A stretch of 6,942 nucleotides of DNA from Kiloniellales bacterium (GCA_022360075.1 JAKSDN010000811.1:1-6942), one strand, 5' to 3'; counted from the first letter of the stretch, positions 1 to 5,351 are shown. A program made the numbers and translations. The notes: generated from the sequence alone by a model not told the origin.

Positions 1-80
1 GCCTGCGCGGCAACGGATCCGGCCATCGCCAAGGCGGCGGCCACGACCGTCGTCCTGAGCTTACCTGACAATTTGGACAT
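1..80 (-). CDS. Exported protein, N-terminus only (runs off left edge)
   Basis: An ATG at 80-78 on the minus strand is preceded by a good Shine-Dalgarno sequence (GGGAGGAAAGC then ATG). The 26 visible codons read as a Sec signal peptide: MSKLSGKLR as basic n-region, then a hydrophobic run rich in Ala and Val (about residues 11-20), then GSVAAQA with a likely cleavage after an Ala-x-Ala. The mature protein lies outside the window, so its function cannot be read. Its place next to a divergent GntR/FCD regulator and an RraA-like enzyme would suit a periplasmic solute-binding protein of a TRAP or ABC uptake system, but that is inference from context only. Confidence 0.75.
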   Translation of the reverse strand, partial: MSKLSGKLRTTVVAAALAMAGSVAAQ

Positions 81-148
81 GCTTTCCTCCCGGTTGTTTG
101 TCGTGATGTCTTCCCGTTTGGGGTACCGAAGCTCCTGAAAATGCGCGT

Positions 149-167
149 CGGTCCGGCAACCGGACCG
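149..167. repeat. Perfect 8-bp inverted repeat, 3-nt loop
   Basis: CGGTCCGG, CAA, CCGGACCG forms a perfect inverted repeat 69 bases upstream of the minus-strand start at 80. In the leader mRNA of that gene it would make a very stable hairpin; as DNA it has the size and symmetry of a dimeric repressor operator. The sequence cannot separate the two roles. The minus-strand continuation has only a short T run some bases later, so it is a poor terminator. Confidence 0.5.
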
Positions 168-253
168 CTTGTCACCAGCGCCGATCGTCTCAACGGTCAG
201 GCGGCTTCGGTTCTCCTCGAAACGAGCCGCCTTCCGCTTTCATCCCAACCCGG

Positions 254-282
254 ACGCTATGTTTGGTCCGAATATCTGTCAA
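254..282 (-). promoter_or_regulatory. Weak candidate promoter for the exported protein gene
   Basis: On the minus strand a perfect -35 hexamer TTGACA lies at 282-277. Seventeen bases on, TAGCGT (259-254) is only a 3/6 match to TATAAT. The hexamer spacing is right and no better candidate was seen in front of the gene starting at 80, but the -10 is weak. An initiation site here would give a leader of roughly 170 bases that includes the inverted repeat at 149-167. Confidence 0.25.
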
Positions 283-440
283 TCAAAATTCTAGAAATTT
301 TCTCCACTAATGATAACATATTTTCGAGATCATCAGCTATCCGCAAAAATATTACTATAAAACAGATAGTTATAGATAATTTGCAAGAATCATCTGTTGA
401 CAATAGAGAAGAATCTGTCTTACAAATTAAGGAAAAATAG
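260..440. other. AT-rich intergenic regulatory island
   Basis: This block of the 81-517 gap is strongly AT-rich while both flanks are GC-rich. It holds no credible gene; the open frame across it (141-440) has no ribosome binding site and unlike composition at its two ends. It carries the hexamer ATCTGT at 274-279, 392-397 and 413-418 and its complement ACAGAT at 362-367, so AACAGAT (361-367) and ATCTGTT (392-398) form a 7-bp inverted repeat. A second inverted repeat, AAAATT/AATTTT around CTAGA, lies at 285-301. It probably houses promoters and operators for the two divergent genes. Confidence 0.6.
397..426 (+). promoter_or_regulatory. Candidate sigma70-like promoter of GntR regulator 1
   Basis: TTGACA at 397-402 is a perfect -35 match; TACAAA at 421-426 is a 4/6 -10 match, with an 18-base spacer. 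Predicted initiation near 433 gives a leader of about 85 bases to the ATG at 518. Two GntR-style dyads overlap it: TGT-TG-ACA at 395-402 on the -35, and TGT-CTT-ACA at 416-424 on the -10. That arrangement would suit autorepression. The core TTACAAAT (420-427) also recurs in front of the RraA-like gene. Confidence 0.45.
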
Positions 441-517
441 ACTGAATGCCGAGCGGGGAGTGCCGGCCTCCTTCGGCGGTCTTGCGGAACGGCGGGCGTG
501 ACACCAAGGTCTGAACA

Positions 518-1213
518 ATGCCGAAAAGGACCACTTTGACCGACACCGTCTACGAGGCGATTCTGGCCGGCGTCGTGGATGGGGGCTTCCCGGTGGGCAC
601 CCGATTGCCGTCGGAATGGGAGCTCTGCGAGAGCTTTGGCGCTTCCAGGCCGATTATTCGCGAGGTCTTGGCCCGCTTGCGCGCGCAAGGCATCGTCGAG
701 TCCCGCAAGGGATCAGGCAGCTATGTGATGCGCCGTATCGGCGCGACGGCGCAGATGCCCGAAGACGTCGCGAGCATGGCGGAGATCGAGGCCTGCTACG
801 ATTTTCGAATCTCGTTGGAAGGCGAGTGCGCCTACTTCGCGGCGCTCAATCGAGATGACGACGATATCGAGGAGATGACATCGAACTTCGAGGCTTTCTG
901 CGCGGCTCTCCTCGACGACAAGCGGGGGGGCATCAACGACGACTTCCAGTTTCACCTGACGATCGCCGAGGCCACGCACAACCTCTTTTTCGTCAACGCG
1001 TTTCAAGCGATCAAGAGCCGGGTCCACATGGCCATTGACATCTCGCGTCGTCTGACGGCGACACCGCTCGAGAGGCGGCGCAGGACGCTGGTCCGGGAGC
1101 ACAAGTCCGTGTTGGATGCCATCGTCGAGGGCGACCCCGTGAAGGCGCGGCGCGAAATGAGGCGCCACGTGACGAACTCGAAGAACCGAGTCTTCAAGGG
1201 CGAGAGCCACTGA
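518..1213 (+). CDS. GntR-family regulator 1, FadR/FCD subfamily
   Basis: This 231-residue protein has the usual length and order of an FCD-type GntR regulator. Residues about 5-72 are the winged helix, including LPSEWELCESFGASRPIIREV and a wing ending KGSGSYV. Residues about 85-225 are the all-helical FCD effector domain. Its metal and ligand site is recognisable: D142 and H146 in DFQFH, H195 in REHKS, H217 in RRHV. Such proteins are cytoplasmic dimeric repressors released by small carboxylates such as sugar acids or organic acids. The ATG at 518 follows AAGG at a usable distance. It is divergent from the exported-protein gene and convergent with a paralogous regulator at 1296-2018. The effector and targets cannot be read; autoregulation through the dyads at 395-424 is an inference. 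Confidence 0.93.
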   Translation: MPKRTTLTDTVYEAILAGVVDGGFPVGTRLPSEWELCESFGASRPIIREVLARLRAQGIVESRKGSGSYVMRRIGATAQMPEDVASMAEIEACYDFRISLEGECAYFAALNRDDDDIEEMTSNFEAFCAALLDDKRGGINDDFQFHLTIAEATHNLFFVNAFQAIKSRVHMAIDISRRLTATPLERRRRTLVREHKSVLDAIVEGDPVKARREMRRHVTNSKNRVFKGESH

Positions 1214-1295
1214 CCGCCATCCCGACGTTTGACGGCCCTTCAATCGACGGCTTCTGTCCGGAGCTCAGGCACGCCGGAGGCGCCTGGCTCGACGC

Positions 1296-2018
1296 TCAAT
1301 ACTCGCCGCCCTCGAAGATCCGCAGCCGGGCGTTCTCCAGGTGCCGATGCATCAGCCGTCTCGCTCCATCCGCGTTCCGAGCGGCGATCGCGTCGTAGAT
1401 CGCGCTGTGCTCTTCCTGGACCGCGAGGCGCCTCGACTTGGGCTGCTCCAAGGTCAAGCTGCGATTGAGCCCGATGCCGACGCGTATCTGGCTGGCGATC
1501 GCGGTCATGGTCGACAGAAAGAAGCGATTGTCGCTTGCGGCCGCGATGGTCTGGTGGAAAGCGATATCCTCGTCGATACCGCCCGTTCCGCTCTTCAGCG
1601 AGCGCTCGAGGTCCTCGAGCGCCCGAGCCAGGCGATCGAGCGATTCTCGGTCGTGCTCGACGGCCGCGATGGCCGCCGCCTCGCTCTCCAACGCGATGCG
1701 AAAAGCGAAGCACTTTTGGATGTCGGCAACGCTGCCGACCGCGGCAAAGCTGAAGACCTGATGGGCCGGACGGCGAACGACGAAAGTTCCCGCGCCCTGC
1801 CGCGACACGACGAGACCATCGTCCTTCAGCCGCCGCAAGGCTTGCCGAACGACGGGTCTCGATACGGAAAGCCGTTCGGCGAGCTGCATCTCGGTCGGCA
1901 GCCGGGCGTTGAGCGTAAAAGCGCCGACGATGATCTGGCTGACGATGTAGTCGTAGACGCGGTCGTTCAGCGCGCCCTTGTGGGGCCTGGCCTGTTCCGC
2001 GTTCCCGCTGGCTTGCAT
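1296..2018 (-). CDS. GntR-family regulator 2, FadR/FCD subfamily
   Basis: The protein is 240 residues from the ATG at 2018. That start is preferred because AAGGAG lies 5 bases before it (2029-2024); a longer frame reaches 2078 but adds 20 low-complexity residues. Residues about 15-82 form the winged helix (LPTEMQLAERLSVSRPVVRQA, wing QGAGTFV). Residues about 95-235 form the FCD domain with D151 and H155 in DIAFH, H204 in EEHS and H226 in HRHLEN as likely metal ligands. It is clearly a paralogue of the regulator at 518-1213: both share an ADIQKCFAFR or AEIEACYDFR type entry to the FCD domain and a C-terminus of the form RIFEGGEY or RVFKGESH. It is divergent from the RraA-like gene, its most likely target. 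The two regulator genes converge with an 82-bp gap in which no clear terminator was seen. Confidence 0.93.
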   Translation of the reverse strand: MQASGNAEQARPHKGALNDRVYDYIVSQIIVGAFTLNARLPTEMQLAERLSVSRPVVRQALRRLKDDGLVVSRQGAGTFVVRRPAHQVFSFAAVGSVADIQKCFAFRIALESEAAAIAAVEHDRESLDRLARALEDLERSLKSGTGGIDEDIAFHQTIAAASDNRFFLSTMTAIASQIRVGIGLNRSLTLEQPKSRRLAVQEEHSAIYDAIAARNADGARRLMHRHLENARLRIFEGGEY

Positions 2019-2080
2019 CCCGTCTCCTTCAGTCTGCCAACTTCGTCTGGACGATCGCACAGACTCGCCGCCGCGCACGC

Positions 2081-2109
2081 TTGACGGACTGGAGTTTACA
2101 AATTATCAA
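2081..2109 (+). promoter_or_regulatory. Candidate sigma70-like promoter of the RraA-like gene
   Basis: TTGACG at 2081-2086 (5/6) and TATCAA at 2104-2109 (4/6) are separated by exactly 17 bases. Initiation near 2116 would give a leader of about 165 bases to the ATG at 2282. On the opposite strand GATAAT (2107-2102) is a good -10 for regulator 2, so the two divergent promoters may share this AT-rich stretch; no good minus-strand -35 was found. Confidence 0.5.
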
Positions 2110-2122
2110 ATTTTTTACAAAT
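2095..2122. repeat. Direct repeat TTTACAAAT, likely operator pair
   Basis: TTTACAAAT occurs at 2095-2103 and 2114-2122, a 19-bp period that places both copies on nearly the same helix face. One copy sits in the promoter spacer and the other over the predicted start of transcription of the RraA-like gene. Between them AAATT and AATTT form a short inverted repeat around ATCA. The position is ideal for repression by a DNA-binding dimer such as the adjacent GntR protein, though binding is inferred. Confidence 0.5.
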
Positions 2123-2281
2123 CGGGCGAGCCGATCCACTGGGCTCGATCTCGCTTAGCCCGGGGAGAAAAGCAAGAGAACGAGCCAGCTCCAAGAGGTG
2201 TGCCCAGCCGGGGGACCGCGCTCCTGGGCGAAGACAGGCATCTGCTCGATCGAAAACGGGAACCAATCTGAAGGTAACGAA

Positions 2282-3016
2282 ATGTCGGCAGTGATAACCG
2301 AAGAAAGACTGAAACGTCTGCGCAGCGAGCTATCGAACGTGTCCAGTGCGACGGTCTCCACGGCGCTGTTCAAGCGGGGGCTGCGTAAGCAGTTCATCCA
2401 GGACGTCAGGCCGCTGAAGGCCAAGGGGCGGAGCATGGTCGGATTGGCGTTCACGCTGCGCTACATCCCGGCCCGTGAGGATCTGAACCAGCTCGAGGTT
2501 TTCCGCGACCGTTCGCATCCGCAGCGGGCGGCGATCGAACAATGCCCCGAAGGCCACGTGATGGTGATCGATAGCCGTAAGGATGCGCGTGCGGCTTCGG
2601 CCGGCAGTATCCTCGTGTCGCGGCTGATGGTCAGGGGCGCCGCCGGCATCGTCACGGATGGAGGCTTCCGCGACGCACCGGTGATTGCCGATCTCGATAT
2701 TCACGCCTACCACAACCGGCCGTCGGCGCCGACAAACCTGACGATGCATCACGCCATCGACATCAACGTCCCCATTGGATGCGGCGATGCGCCGGTCTTT
2801 CCCGGAGACCTCATCCTGGGAGACGACGAAGGCGTCATCGTGATCCCGGCGCATCTTGCGGACGAGATCGCCGCCGAGGCCATCGAGATGACGGCCTTCG
2901 AGGACTTCGTCACCGAGGAAGTGCTCAAAGGCCGCTCGATCCTGGGCCTCTATCCGGCCACGGACGAACAGACGCCAAAGGACTTCGCCACTTGGCGCGA
3001 AGCCAACGGTCGCTGA
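2282..3016 (+). CDS. RraA-family / HMG-CHA aldolase-like protein
   Basis: This 244-residue cytoplasmic protein belongs to the RraA/class II pyruvate aldolase-like family. Signature stretches are STALFKRGL near residue 26, a TLRYIPARED block (58-67), the active-site segment VTDGGFRD (124-131) with the R130-D131 pair that in HMG/CHA aldolases handles the metal and oxyanion, and GDLILGDDEGVIVIP (175-189). In family terms it matches the longer form often labelled ribonuclease activity regulator RraA, with a C-terminal FATWREANGR. Members outside E. coli RraA commonly act as retro-aldol or decarboxylating lyases on keto acids, some in sugar-acid breakdown; the regulatory neighbours favour a catabolic enzyme over an RNase E inhibitor. 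The ATG at 2282 follows GAAGG (2270-2274) by 7 bases; an upstream ATG at 2198 is rejected because the extra 28 residues do not resemble the family. Confidence 0.9.
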   Translation: MSAVITEERLKRLRSELSNVSSATVSTALFKRGLRKQFIQDVRPLKAKGRSMVGLAFTLRYIPAREDLNQLEVFRDRSHPQRAAIEQCPEGHVMVIDSRKDARAASAGSILVSRLMVRGAAGIVTDGGFRDAPVIADLDIHAYHNRPSAPTNLTMHHAIDINVPIGCGDAPVFPGDLILGDDEGVIVIPAHLADEIAAEAIEMTAFEDFVTEEVLKGRSILGLYPATDEQTPKDFATWREANGR

Positions 3017-3025
3017 AGCCAACGG
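2999..3025. repeat. 11-bp direct repeat at the RraA gene end
   Basis: GAAGCCAACGG occurs at 2999-3009, inside the last codons of the RraA-like gene, and again at 3015-3025 with a 16-bp period. The TGA stop (3014-3016) lies at the start of the second copy. The second copy opens the molybdopterin-subunit scrap, so the repeat marks a recombination or slippage junction. Confidence 0.7.
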
Positions 3026-3095
3026 CGGGGCGATAGTAGCCGCCGTTCAGGTCGTCCTCGCGCGACCAGACCAGCTTCACCGGTTGCGTGCCGCC
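3018..3095 (-). pseudogene. Fragment of molybdopterin-binding oxidoreductase (IorB/XDH type)
   Basis: Read on the minus strand from about 3095 to 3024 the sequence gives GGTQPVKLVWSREDD followed by LNGGYYRPA. This is the typical block of large subunits of the xanthine dehydrogenase / isoquinoline 1-oxidoreductase beta family (consensus near PVKLxWSREDD and FYRPA). Only about 26 codons survive; there is no start, and the similarity stops where it meets the end of the RraA-like gene. No iron-sulfur partner gene is present. It is a relic, and its rightward extent is uncertain. The identification rests on recognising the motif by eye. Confidence 0.6.
3021..3047 (+). terminator. Hairpin just after the RraA-like gene, no U tract
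   Basis: AACGGCGG (3021-3028) and CCGCCGTT (3040-3047) form a perfect 8-bp stem with an 11-base loop, four bases after the stop codon of the RraA-like gene. It could help end that transcript, but no T run follows. It may simply be a by-product of the codons of the relic on the other strand. Confidence 0.3.
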
Positions 3096-3151
3096 GCTCG
3101 TGGCGAAGGGGCGGTGCCGTTGATCTTCGGCCCGTTGCCGCGGCGGTCCGC

Positions 3152-3304
3152 GTGTCCTCCCGCTATGACGCCAAGCGGCGGCTTTCGGGCTTCGTTCGGA
3201 GCACGGCGAAGGCCTTCAAGCACGATGCCAAGAACAAGCAGCAACTCCTACAGCTCTTGGGTTCCCTGAAGGTCCTGGTGCTGAAGTCCGCGGACGGCCG
3301 GTGA
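3152..3304 (+). CDS. Short unassigned frame, possible gene remnant
   Basis: From a GTG at 3152 a 50-codon frame encodes a lysine-rich, helical-looking peptide (VSSRYDAKRRL, then KAFKHDAKNKQQLLQLL, ending KSADGR). The frame stays open further upstream but with lower-quality, arginine-rich residues. Codon use (AAG, CTC, GCC) is like real genes of this genome, and it lies between two recognisable relics, so a C-terminal scrap of a lost gene is the likeliest explanation. There is no ribosome binding site before the GTG. I do not recognise the family. Confidence 0.25.
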   Translation: MSSRYDAKRRLSGFVRSTAKAFKHDAKNKQQLLQLLGSLKVLVLKSADGR

Positions 3305-3383
3305 TCGCGGCTGCGCCGAACCTCTCTTCGCAGGGCGTAGAAGGGTCCCGCTCCCCCGGCCGGTTATCCGCTAATCGCGGTGA

Positions 3384-3461
3384 GCGGTCGCCGGGCGCCG
3401 CCAGGACGATGTCATAGACCTCGAAGGCCATCGCGCCCCAGATGAACAGAAACTGCCAAAG
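3384..3461 (-). pseudogene. Fragment of a second MFS transporter
   Basis: The minus strand reads LWQFLFIWGAMAFEVYDI followed by VLAAPGDRS. Residues 301-326 of the intact MFS protein in this window read LWPFLFVWGAMAFGVYPI followed by ALAELGDR. The DNA aligns without gaps at a constant offset of 2337 bases, with a 20-base identical core. Many differences fall at third codon positions, so this looks like an old, separately evolving paralogue and not a recent copy. Only one helix and its loop remain, with no start or stop of its own. Confidence 0.7.
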
Positions 3462-3500
3462 TGTAGCGGGAGACCGCGTTCCTAATTGACGTCCGGCTCC

Positions 3501-4127
3501 CTATTCGTCGGTGTCTTCGACCAAGATCAACTGCACGTCCTGAGGTGCGCCCGAGGCAATGGCCTTCTGAGCGATCTCCATGGGCGTCGAGACTTCGAGC
3601 GGCACCTGACGGCATTCGGTCTTGGCGATGCCGGTGACTCGTCCGGCAAAGGGCTCGTCGACCGTGACGAAGAACTTGCCGATCAGGTTTTGCACCCAGG
3701 CGTAAACGCCGCCGGGATCCCCTCCCGCCACGTAGAATTCGACGATTCCTGCTTGGGGTACGGGAAGGCCGTTCGCCTGCAGAGTCCGGCAGACATTGAG
3801 CTCGTCAAGATCCTCCGGGGACAGATTGAGGCCCAAGCCGGGGCCGCGCGATGAACCGAGGATGTTCTCGTTGCCGTCGACGAAAATGACATTGACGAGG
3901 CGGGTGTCGGCGACGGGGTCGGGCACGCCGGAGTTCATGTTCATCACCATCAGCGTGGTGATTGCCTGCCAGGTCGGAACGCCCTGCACCACCGGCCCCG
4001 GCTTGCATTCGTAGAAGCAGGCGAACACCTGGCTCAATTCGCCGCCGCTGGGAGGCGCCTGTGCGGCCGCCTGGCCGGAAAACGATGCTACAGCCAGAAA
4101 GCCCGCGGCCAAGAGCACGCGTCTCAT
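3501..4127 (-). CDS. Exported protein of unknown function, four cysteines
   Basis: The 208-residue product starts at an ATG with a near-perfect AGGAGG (4140-4135) seven bases away. Residues 1-24 are a clear signal peptide: MRRV, a hydrophobic core to about residue 16, then GQAAAQA, with cleavage after A22 or A24. The mature part (about 185 residues) has four cysteines, C37 and C41 in ACFYEC, C113 in LNVCRT and C172 in KTECRQ, an even number that suits two disulfides in the periplasm or outside the cell. It is mostly beta-like with hydrophobic strands (RLVNVIFVDG, GIVEFYVAGG, GKFFVTV) and an acidic tail (VEDTDE). There is no lipobox, C-terminal anchor or known catalytic motif. I do not recognise the family. 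It lies 91 bp downstream of the PEP-CTERM gene on the same strand and may be cotranscribed. Confidence 0.85.
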   Translation of the reverse strand: MRRVLLAAGFLAVASFSGQAAAQAPPSGGELSQVFACFYECKPGPVVQGVPTWQAITTLMVMNMNSGVPDPVADTRLVNVIFVDGNENILGSSRGPGLGLNLSPEDLDELNVCRTLQANGLPVPQAGIVEFYVAGGDPGGVYAWVQNLIGKFFVTVDEPFAGRVTGIAKTECRQVPLEVSTPMEIAQKAIASGAPQDVQLILVEDTDE

Positions 4128-4218
4128 GTCATCTCCTCCTATGTTGCTGGGGCCTCCTATCCTCCTGACGTGAAGCTCCGGGTTTTGTCACGCGATGCGG
4201 TCATGCCTTCTGGCGCGC

Positions 4219-4971
4219 CTACACCACGTTCTGGGCCGTCCGTCGCCGATTGCGGCGCGCCATGAAGCCGAGCGCCACCAAGCCGACGCCGAAGAGGGCA
4301 AGCGTGCCCGGCTCGGGCGCCTGGGAGAATCGTTGCTCGAAGACGTTGAGCGCCGCCGCGCCGAAGAAGCCGGCGTCCAGAAAGATCGCCTTTTCGACGA
4401 CCAGGTGGATCATCTTGTCGAACTCGAGCTCGTCGAAAAGGATCTCTGTCCCAAAAGCGGGATCGATTTCCACATGCTTGTTGCCGATGACGTTCAGGCC
4501 CTGATCGAAGACGGTTTCGTCGATAACCAAAAAGCCGTCACCCACCACGGCGGCGTTGAGGATCTCGAGCGAGTTGTCGACGATCTCTGGCGGAGGATTC
4601 AGGACCCAAACGCCATAGTTGAAGGCAAGGTCTATGAAGTCTCCACCGACGACCGCCAGCGCGCCGTTGCCGTTGTATCTGAGACCCGGGCCCGGGTTCA
4701 GGCCACCGTCGTCCAGTCCGATCACGTCGATCAGGCCGAGATTCGGCGCGACGCTTCCAGCGTTGCGCTCCAGTCCCCAGTTGTTGAAGAGCTTGTCGTT
4801 GGCCTGGATGCTGCCGCCGGCGAACAACTCGGCCAGCGTGCAGGACACGTTCACGTTGGCACAGCCGCTTGTGGTGACAACGGCGCGGGCTTCGCCGTGC
4901 CCCAAGCCCCAGAGGCCGAGAACCGTGAGTGTCACAACGGCGGTCATTCGTCCTGCGTTGAAGATTCTCAT
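4219..4971 (-). CDS. PEP-CTERM sorting-signal surface protein
   Basis: The start chosen is the ATG at 4971 (250 residues), since a signal peptide begins there (MRIFNAGR, hydrophobic core to about residue 22, AxA cleavage after A30); a frame reaching 5082 adds a polar stretch that would block export. The C-terminus is a textbook exosortase signal: APEPG at residues 218-222, a hydrophobic helix to about 237, then RRNRRR. Such proteins are exported by Sec, then processed by an EpsH/XrtA-type exosortase and placed at the cell surface, usually in strains making exopolysaccharide or biofilm. The mature part has C37 and C44 near its start and glycine- and asparagine-rich beta segments (GDKLFNNWGLE-like and LDDGGLNPGPGL-like stretches, here with AND before KLFNNWG) typical of the family. 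No exosortase gene lies in the window. A weak ribosome binding site (GGGAAG) precedes the start. Confidence 0.9.
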   Translation of the reverse strand: MRIFNAGRMTAVVTLTVLGLWGLGHGEARAVVTTSGCANVNVSCTLAELFAGGSIQANDKLFNNWGLERNAGSVAPNLGLIDVIGLDDGGLNPGPGLRYNGNGALAVVGGDFIDLAFNYGVWVLNPPPEIVDNSLEILNAAVVGDGFLVIDETVFDQGLNVIGNKHVEIDPAFGTEILFDELEFDKMIHLVVEKAIFLDAGFFGAAALNVFEQRFSQAPEPGTLALFGVGLVALGFMARRNRRRTAQNVV

Positions 4972-4996
4972 GGCTGTCACTTCCCTGCTCGCGCCC

Positions 4997-5016
4997 GGTC
5001 CCGGCTTGACGGGACC
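4997..5016 (-). promoter_or_regulatory. Leader hairpin before the PEP-CTERM gene
   Basis: GGTCCC (4997-5002) and GGGACC (5011-5016) pair around an 8-base loop, 25 bases before the start codon in the mRNA leader. A related hairpin stands before the MFS gene at 6714-6736. It could affect translation or be a shared protein-binding dyad. Confidence 0.4.
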
Positions 5017-5058
5017 CGACATCGCTTCCGCCCATTCGTGAGCGGAAATCTCGCTCGA

Positions 5059-5071
5059 CGACGAATCGTCG
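5059..5071. repeat. 13-bp palindrome upstream of PEP-CTERM gene
   Basis: CGACGA, A, TCGTCG is a perfect dyad 87 bases upstream of the PEP-CTERM start. It is placed where an operator or activator site would be expected. Short GC-rich dyads are common in such genomes, so support is slight. Confidence 0.25.
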
Positions 5072-5137
5072 CCGACCGACAACGCGGTATCAAAGCCGCC
5101 GCGAGAGTTTTGGTTAACGTTTGCCCTTGGTCAGATG

Positions 5138-5251
5138 ACGCGATTCTCTCGAAGGTCGCGAGATCGCGTTGAATCGGCTCCACGGGCACCCTGGCACTAC
5201 CTGAAAGCCGATCAATCGCCGATCCGAGTCAGCGGCGATTGATTTTATTTG
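5138..5251 (+). ncRNA. Candidate structured small RNA with terminator
   Basis: Three inverted repeats follow one another on the plus strand. The first pairs ACGCGAT (5138-5144) with ATCGCGT (5163-5169) and extends inward imperfectly (CTC/GAG, CG/CG). The second pairs ATCGGCT (5173-5179) with AGCCGAT (5206-5212). The third pairs ATCAATCGCCG (5211-5221) with CGGCGATTGAT (5233-5243) and runs into TTTATTTG. No protein gene on this strand needs a terminator here, so the array looks like an independent RNA of about 110 bases or more in the gap between two minus-strand genes. The 5' end is uncertain; no convincing promoter was found. The alternative is dyads acting as regulatory sites for the PEP-CTERM gene. 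No known RNA family was recognised. Confidence 0.4.
5211..5251 (+). terminator. Rho-independent terminator-like hairpin
   Basis: A perfect 11-bp stem (5211-5221 with 5233-5243) and an 11-base loop are followed on the plus strand by a T-rich tail (TTTATTTG). The minus strand has no T run after the stem, so the terminator would work only on plus-strand transcription, for which no gene is annotated upstream. Confidence 0.55.
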
Positions 5252-5351
5252 TGAACTTATGAAGCAATTACCATGCCAACACTGACAGACAAAAATCTCC
5301 ATGAATTTTCAGTGAGTTGAAGGAAGAGTCTGTGAACGCTATGGGAGAAAA

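Noticed and set aside
141..440. 99-codon open frame on the plus strand
   Set aside because: It crosses the sharp boundary from GC-rich to AT-rich DNA, has no ribosome binding site and shows no family features; the region is better read as regulatory.
1214..1295. Bidirectional terminator between the convergent regulators
   Set aside because: Several short GC-rich repeats are present but none gives a clean stem with a T run on either strand.
2123..2230. Riboswitch in the leader of the RraA-like gene
   Set aside because: Small inverted repeats exist (CGAGCC/GGCTCG at 2127-2147, GCCCAG/CTGGGC at 2202-2229), but no known riboswitch core or terminator/antiterminator pair could be recognised.
2198..2281. 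Upstream ATG extending the RraA-like protein by 28 residues
   Set aside because: The added residues do not resemble the family and the ATG at 2282 has the proper ribosome binding site.
4972..5082. Upstream start extending the PEP-CTERM protein by 37 residues
   Set aside because: It would place a polar, acidic stretch before the signal peptide and prevent export.
4195..5172. 325-codon plus-strand open frame
   Set aside because: It is opposite the PEP-CTERM gene, whose signal peptide and sorting signal are unmistakable; the frame is a by-product of high GC.
5259..5285. Short peptide MKQLPCQH resembling a zinc-ribbon transposase start
   Set aside because: It stops after eight codons, and the sequence that follows in any frame shows no transposase features.
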